NCBI GenBank assembly: GCA_044432805.1
Contig: JAWXUI010000013.1
Span: forward strand, 1 to 25,837
Direction: 5' to 3'
DNA: 25,837 nt
Source: CAYJEO01 sp044432805
Lineage (GTDB): Bacteria > Bacillota_I > Bacilli_A > RF39 > UBA660
Positions 22,636 through 25,837 of the stretch are shown here, one piece after another (the first letter of the stretch is position 1; every line of letters starts with the position of its first letter). The position numbers and the translations under genes were made by a program. Below the pieces are notes generated by a model, which saw nothing but the letters and a program-made list of their open reading frames with translations, was not told where the DNA came from and ran no database searches.

Positions 22636-23826
22636 TTATTCAACTGTTTCTGATTCTGTCGCGACTAAAATATATGGGGAATCAATTGTTCCATCTCCTC
22701 CTGCTATTTTAGTAGTCGACTTTAAAGATATTACTGGAACTATTCCTCTTGTAACTGGTGATGATAATCCATAATCCACATAACCACAATATCCTTGAAC
22801 ATAGTTTAATTTTGTAATTGTAAGTGTTGGTCCACTAATATCTATAGTAAGTGTTAAAAGTCCTCTAGATTGCCAACTTGATTCAAGACAATTGCTTCCT
22901 GAACCTTTTCTCGCACCAAGCCACACACTACTTATATAGTAATTTCCCATAGATAATAATGAATTATAATCACTCAAGTAGCAAGTGTCATTGTATCCAA
23001 TGTAATGAGAAGAACTATTTAATTTGGTCGAGGATTCATTAAAACTAGGGTCTGCTGGATCTGAACCTAAAATTCTAGCACTCGAAGCTAATGTAGTATC
23101 CAAATAAAGTTCTGCTTGATCATTCAATAAGCGTACTGAATAATAAAATGTATTGTCATCAGCATCTATTGTATATTCGTGTCCAACGGTATTAGAAACT
23201 ATTTGAATTTCTCCATTTATATCTTCATGTAATATTCGAAATGTATCTAGCCCTCCAGCTTCATAGGTTACATAATCACCTACTGAAACTAACCCCACAG
23301 GCTCAACTATTTCGAATTGTTCAGCGGGTAATTTCAAATTAAAGTCCAAAGAAGAAAACTGTTCTCCTTCGAATTCAGCTATTAAAATATAACCCGAACC
23401 ATCTACATTTTCCATAGTCTTTACAAAATTTATAAATTTATTAGACATATCTAAATTTGATGATATATCTATAAAACTAGTTATATCATAATTAATTGCA
23501 TAGACTTTTATTGCATCTAATTCACTCATTAAATTATTACAATAAGTATTATTATAATCTCCTAAACACGAAATCCCATCAAAAATTTCAGAATAACCAT
23601 TAGCATCAACATCTAATTTTAAATTTTCTACGCTTTCAGCATTTTCGTTTAAATAATTTATTATATTAGCGTTTTTATATATGTTTTTTGCTAAATTATA
23701 CGATAAAGAATTTTGAAAACTAGAATTTACAAGTTGAAATTGATTATATAAAAATGTTAATGTAATTACTATAAAAATAGAGGCAATCAAAACTTCTATT
23801 AACAAAAAACCTTTTTTATTCTTCAT
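22636..23826 (-). CDS. Large pseudopilin fused to a C-terminal surface domain
   Basis: 396 aa. N-terminus MKNKKG^FLLIE carries the class III prepilin signal (cleavage after Gly6, Glu at +5) and a hydrophobic helix to ~27. Residues ~30-170 are a pilin-like body with a Cys pair (~87/96). From ~178 a second domain begins, SVGDYVTYEAGGLDTFRILH, and ends VPVISLKSTTKIAGGDGTID-SPY. This layout ('GD.V.Y....FR.L', '...PVISLKS....GGDGT..SPY.L') is typical of secreted repeat-rich proteins of gut Firmicutes, like DUF6273-type domains. AGAGG precedes the ATG; a TTTACT-17-TATTAT promoter lies upstream. No pilus assembly genes are nearby. It ends 22 nt before prfB. Confidence 0.82.
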   Translation of the reverse strand: MKNKKGFLLIEVLIASIFIVITLTFLYNQFQLVNSSFQNSLSYNLAKNIYKNANIINYLNENAESVENLKLDVDANGYSEIFDGISCLGDYNNTYCNNLMSELDAIKVYAINYDITSFIDISSNLDMSNKFINFVKTMENVDGSGYILIAEFEGEQFSSLDFNLKLPAEQFEIVEPVGLVSVGDYVTYEAGGLDTFRILHEDINGEIQIVSNTVGHEYTIDADDNTFYYSVRLLNDQAELYLDTTLASSARILGSDPADPSFNESSTKLNSSSHYIGYNDTCYLSDYNSLLSMGNYYISSVWLGARKGSGSNCLESSWQSRGLLTLTIDISGPTLTITKLNYVQGYCGYVDYGLSSPVTRGIVPVISLKSTTKIAGGDGTIDSPYILVATESETVE

Positions 23827-23850
23827 ATTTTAACCTCTTATTCTATATTA

Positions 23851-23879
23851 ATAATACCAAAAAAAACAAACTTAGTAAA
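23851..23879 (-). promoter_or_regulatory. Sigma-A promoter of the large pseudopilin gene
   Basis: On the minus strand: TTTACT, 17 nt, TATTAT, 24 nt before the ATG. TTTACT also forms one arm of a weak hairpin with AGTAAA at the end of yutD (23885-23890), followed by a T-rich stretch that may terminate yutD transcripts. Confidence 0.55.
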
Positions 23880-23880
23880 C

Positions 23881-24153
23881 TTATTTTACTTTTTCTAAAA
23901 TAAAATATTTACAATTGTAAGCACAGTTATCTTTGATATAATTATCAATGTCATCATAATTATTTATTTTGTTACATTTTTTATTTTCCTTATTATAAAA
24001 ACCTTTTAATCTTAATTTAGAATACGCTATGTCGCCAAGAATATAGTCATAACTATCAAAATAATCAGTAAACTTTTCTCTTACTTCTTCTTCGTTAAAA
24101 GCATCCTTATAATTTTTTATTATTTTATACTCAAAAGTATTAAATTTATACAT
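23881..24153 (-). CDS. yutD: YutD family protein (DUF1027)
   Basis: 90 aa. Contains the family's core YDYILGDIAYSKLRLKGFYN (55-74 approx., 'KYDYIVGDWGYGQLRLKGF' in Bacillus) and the C-terminal YIKDNCAYNCKYFILEK, with two cysteines that match the usual C..GC/YF.LE ending. YutD is a conserved Firmicutes protein without an established molecular role. GGTGAT lies before the ATG, and an ATGATATAAT extended -10 box 15 nt upstream. Located next to yunB; in B. subtilis yutD and yunB are also near neighbours. Confidence 0.9.
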   Translation of the reverse strand: MYKFNTFEYKIIKNYKDAFNEEEVREKFTDYFDSYDYILGDIAYSKLRLKGFYNKENKKCNKINNYDDIDNYIKDNCAYNCKYFILEKVK

Positions 24154-24168
24154 ATTATCACCATATAC

Positions 24169-24178
24169 ATTATATCAT
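24169..24178 (-). promoter_or_regulatory. Extended -10 box (ATGATATAAT) before yutD
   Basis: TG-A-TATAAT on the minus strand, 15 nt before the yutD ATG. Confidence 0.55.
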
Positions 24179-24190
24179 CTTTTTATAATT

Positions 24191-24940
24191 TTAAGTAGGT
24201 AATGTTACTATTGGCGAACTTTCTCCTAATCCATTAAAATAATATTCTGGAACTTGACCATTTATAAGCTTAATTGATAATGGAATTTTAGAAGTTATTT
24301 CGATTTTTTCACTTAAAAAAGGTAGTATTACTTGCTGTGTGACTGTAATTTCAACAAAAACTTCAACTAATGCATTATTAATGCCATAATTAGTTATATT
24401 GGTAACAACATTACTAACTACACTTCCAACAAGTTCTAATTTAACGGGAACTTTAGGTCCAATATTATTTAGTAAAATATTGTTTGTCGCTAAAAAAAGA
24501 GGAACATAAAAAATTATATCGTTTTTTTCTTCTTCTAGATTTATATTTATTTCACTTTCAAAATTGTACCAATCTAAACCACCATTTTCCAACAACAACA
24601 AATTTTCATAAACATTAGTTGTTACAGAAGTTAATAATTGATTTACGGTAACTGGATTAAAATCTACTGTATTTATATTATCAGAACTATCCTTATTTAA
24701 AATAAACAAATCTTCTATATTTATATTATCTGTTACTTCTTTATTAATAGAGTAATTAATAATTTGTGATGTTATTTTAGTTATTTCTTGGTATGCATAA
24801 TTACTTATTACAGGATAAAGTATTTTGTTCATATAATTAAAAAACAATAATAAAGATATTATTATAATTATTACTAATAATGATAACTTATCACTGTTTT
24901 TACTTAATAATTTTTTATTCTTTTTAAATTTCTTTTTCAT
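24191..24940 (-). CDS. yunB: Sporulation protein YunB
   Basis: 249 aa: basic N-terminus, one membrane helix (~19-43), then an extracytoplasmic domain. Family marks: an 'NNIGPKVPVKLELVGSVVSN' segment (GP-x-x-P-V-x-L...G), the NYGINNALVEVFVEITVTQQ strand region, and a final KLINGQVPEYYF, as in YunB proteins ('GP.IPV.....G', 'GINQT.H', 'I.G.VP..YY'). In B. subtilis YunB is a sigma-E-dependent protein needed for normal sporulation. No Shine-Dalgarno is visible; the sequence before the ATG is AT only, with a sigma-E-like -10 ending 5 nt upstream. The first ATG is kept because it gives the usual charged N-terminus. Confidence 0.87.
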   Translation of the reverse strand: MKKKFKKNKKLLSKNSDKLSLLVIIIIISLLLFFNYMNKILYPVISNYAYQEITKITSQIINYSINKEVTDNINIEDLFILNKDSSDNINTVDFNPVTVNQLLTSVTTNVYENLLLLENGGLDWYNFESEININLEEEKNDIIFYVPLFLATNNILLNNIGPKVPVKLELVGSVVSNVVTNITNYGINNALVEVFVEITVTQQVILPFLSEKIEITSKIPLSIKLINGQVPEYYFNGLGESSPIVTLPT

Positions 24941-24945
24941 AATTA

Positions 24946-24974
24946 ATAATATGAAAAAAACTATATAAATATAT
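24946..24974 (-). promoter_or_regulatory. Weak sigma-E-like promoter of yunB
   Basis: On the minus strand: ATATATT, 14 nt, CATATTAT. The -35 core ATATT and CATA of the -10 fit sigma-E, with two -10 mismatches. Partly inside the nrdG terminator. The ATG is only 5 nt past the -10. Confidence 0.35.
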
Positions 24975-24977
24975 AGT
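24954..24977 (-). terminator. Rho-independent terminator of the nrdD-nrdG operon
   Basis: On the minus strand ACTATAT / ATATAGT with a 4-nt loop followed by seven T, overlapping the nrdG stop codon. Confidence 0.8.
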
Positions 24978-25494
24978 CTTTTTTATCTTCTTTTAATTTA
25001 TCTTCTAATAAAACAACTTTATTTTTTAAAATAGATTTTTTAACATCAATTAATCTTTGGTTAACCGAACCTCTAAAAGGAACATCAAAACTTTTTTTAT
25101 TTAAAATAAATTTACCATCCACTAAAACATCTACTTCTTTTAACAATTCCGTTAGTTCATTGTTTTGTTCAATTAAATATTCATAATCATATCCAGTATA
25201 ACACCAAACAGTTTTATTTAAAGAATGAACATACTTAGCTATTTCTAAACACTCGATAGATTGTAAAAAAGGTTCTCCCCCACTTAAGGTAATACCATCA
25301 ACATGATTGTTTTTTTTAATAACTTCTTTTATACTTTCAATTTCTTCATAAAATCCCAAATTAAAATCATGAGTTTCTGGATTATGACAACCAACACATT
25401 TATGCGGACAACCTTGTGTCCATAAGACTATTCTTAATCCAAAACCATCTACTATACTGTCTATTTGTAGATCATAAGATAATTTTATTTTCAT
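24961..25494 (-). CDS. nrdG: Anaerobic ribonucleotide reductase activating protein (radical SAM)
   Basis: 177 aa. Generates the glycyl radical on the class III ribonucleotide reductase using a [4Fe-4S] cluster and SAM. Seen: GLRIVLWTQGCPHKCVGCHN with the CxxxCxxC cluster motif (Cys29, 33, 36), the SAM-binding SGGEP (71-75) and DVLVDGKFILNKKSFDVPFRGS-type ending with VNQRLIDV. Its ATG overlaps the stop of the preceding glycyl-radical ORF (ATGA). No separate Shine-Dalgarno is clear, so translation is probably coupled to that ORF. Last gene of the nrd operon. Confidence 0.97.
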   Translation of the reverse strand: MKIKLSYDLQIDSIVDGFGLRIVLWTQGCPHKCVGCHNPETHDFNLGFYEEIESIKEVIKKNNHVDGITLSGGEPFLQSIECLEIAKYVHSLNKTVWCYTGYDYEYLIEQNNELTELLKEVDVLVDGKFILNKKSFDVPFRGSVNQRLIDVKKSILKNKVVLLEDKLKEDKKDYIFI

Positions 25495-25631
25495 AATGTG
25501 TGTTTAACTCTATCTTTTTCTTCCGCTTGTTTAGCATTGTTAAATCTGTCTTTTGTACCAACTAAATATCCTGTAATTCTTCTAATACGTTCAAATCCAA
25601 CATCTTCACCTACTAATTTTTTTTCTTTCAT
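25491..25631 (-). CDS. Separate glycyl-radical domain of anaerobic ribonucleotide reductase (46 aa)
   Basis: A small ORF of 46 codons. It reads like the C-terminal glycyl-radical segment of class III reductases: FERIRRITGYLVGT, then DRFNNAKQAEEKDRVKH. The glycine at position 21 (in TGY) aligns with the E. coli NrdD radical glycine 681 in RRVCGYLG. It has its own AGGAGG 5 nt before the ATG. It is in the same frame as nrdD but behind an in-frame TAG (25641-25643), so it should be made as a separate polypeptide unless the TAG is read through. It overlaps nrdG by 4 nt. Annotators would often miss it because of its size. Confidence 0.88.
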   Translation of the reverse strand: MKEKKLVGEDVGFERIRRITGYLVGTKDRFNNAKQAEEKDRVKHTL

Positions 25632-25640
25632 AAATTCCTC

Positions 25641-25837
25641 CTAAATCTCTATTCCTTCGAATGCTCTTCTTCCACATCCTGGACAAACATCACCAATAAT
25701 ACCTACATAACCACAAACAGGATCTCTATCTACTGGGTGATTAACAGCTCCATAACCAATTCCTGCTTCTTTCATAATTCTAACAACTTTTTCAAATGCA
25801 TCTAAATTTTTAGTTGTATCACCATCTAATTCTATAT
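25641..25837 (-). CDS. nrdD: Anaerobic ribonucleoside-triphosphate reductase, C-terminal part (runs off the right edge)
   Basis: The last 65 codons of class III reductase NrdD. Seen: NLDAFEKVVRIMKEAGIGYG, NHPVDRDPVCGYVGIIGD and CPGCGR, the zinc-site region that normally precedes the glycyl-radical loop (three cysteines visible here). It then ends FEGIEI with TAG. In E. coli NrdD the radical glycine lies 16 residues after the last zinc cysteine, in the same chain; here the chain stops after 10 residues and the radical segment is in the next ORF. Catalytic barrel and N-terminal ATP cone lie outside the window. Confidence 0.92.
   Translation of the reverse strand, partial: IELDGDTTKNLDAFEKVVRIMKEAGIGYGAVNHPVDRDPVCGYVGIIGDVCPGCGRRAFEGIEI

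Noticed and set aside
22592..22774. Plus-strand ORF across the prfB start and pseudopilin end
   Set aside because: Shadow of both minus-strand genes; no ribosome binding site.
25641..25643. In-frame TAG in nrdD as a simple sequencing error
   Set aside because: Not excluded, but less likely: a perfect AGGAGG-5 nt-ATG follows at once, the linker is longer than in fused homologues, and the small ORF overlaps nrdG in the coupled ATGA form.
1..25837. tRNA, rRNA, CRISPR array, insertion sequence ends or riboswitch
   Set aside because: No cloverleaf-like GC-richer segment, spaced repeats, or long structured leader was seen; intergenic gaps are short and AT-rich.

Overview
This is a strongly AT-rich window from a low-GC Gram-positive bacterium of the Bacilli (Firmicutes). 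The evidence is gene content and order: a Gram-positive PolC, RNA polymerase delta (rpoE) beside argS and a YwiB-type gene, the order yabG-veg-spoVG-yabP-yabQ-divIC known from Bacillus subtilis, and prfB with ftsEX. The compact spacing, very short leaders and numerous unusual surface proteins suggest a small-genome, gut-type lineage (Erysipelotrichales/RF39/RFN20-like), but the window cannot fix the taxon. The code is the standard bacterial one: RF2 is encoded, with its programmed frameshift at TGA, and TGA ends several genes. A complete class A penicillin-binding protein shows that the cell makes peptidoglycan, so it is not a wall-less mollicute.

Layout, left to right. Positions 1-320 hold a fragment of an Rpn/PD-(D/E)XK 'transposase' nuclease. 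Positions 373-10134 are all on the minus strand: polC; prfA-prmC; an unrecognised 230-aa gene; rpoE; and a ywiB-like gene with argS. A class A PBP (plus strand, 10285-12222) faces a small type IV pseudopilin and a 451-aa membrane-anchored repeat protein (minus strand). A plus-strand group follows: a GerQ-like spore coat protein, a Cys-His-Asp transglutaminase/papain-like protein and a LemA-like protein. Positions 15713-18081 are a minus-strand sporulation/division block (yabG-veg, spoVG, yabP-yabQ, divIC). Positions 18131-22613 are the operon prfB-yitT-ftsE-ftsX-carbamoyltransferase-like. Then come a large pseudopilin, yutD, yunB, and the anaerobic ribonucleotide reductase locus nrdD-(glycyl radical ORF)-nrdG.

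How the genes work together. Six genes (gerQ, spoVG, yabG, yabP, yabQ, yunB) are sporulation-associated families. Sigma-E-like promoter matches precede yabP and yabG, with a weaker one before yunB, so I infer a functional endospore programme. PolC, the RNA polymerase delta subunit, RF1/RF2/PrmC and ArgS are housekeeping information-processing genes. FtsEX, DivIC and the PBP serve wall growth and division. NrdDG indicates anaerobic life.

Most interesting: (1) NrdD ends at an in-frame TAG directly after its zinc-site cysteines, and the glycyl-radical segment follows as a separate 46-codon ORF with a perfect Shine-Dalgarno, overlapping nrdG by 4 nt. (2) A GerQ-like protein sits next to a small protein with a Cys-His-Asp signature; in B. 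subtilis GerQ is the substrate of a spore-coat transglutaminase. (3) A carbamoyltransferase-fold protein in the ftsEX operon has lost its carbamoyl-phosphate motifs. (4) There are pseudopilin and WSxWS-repeat surface proteins, and recurrent promoter and palindrome motifs.
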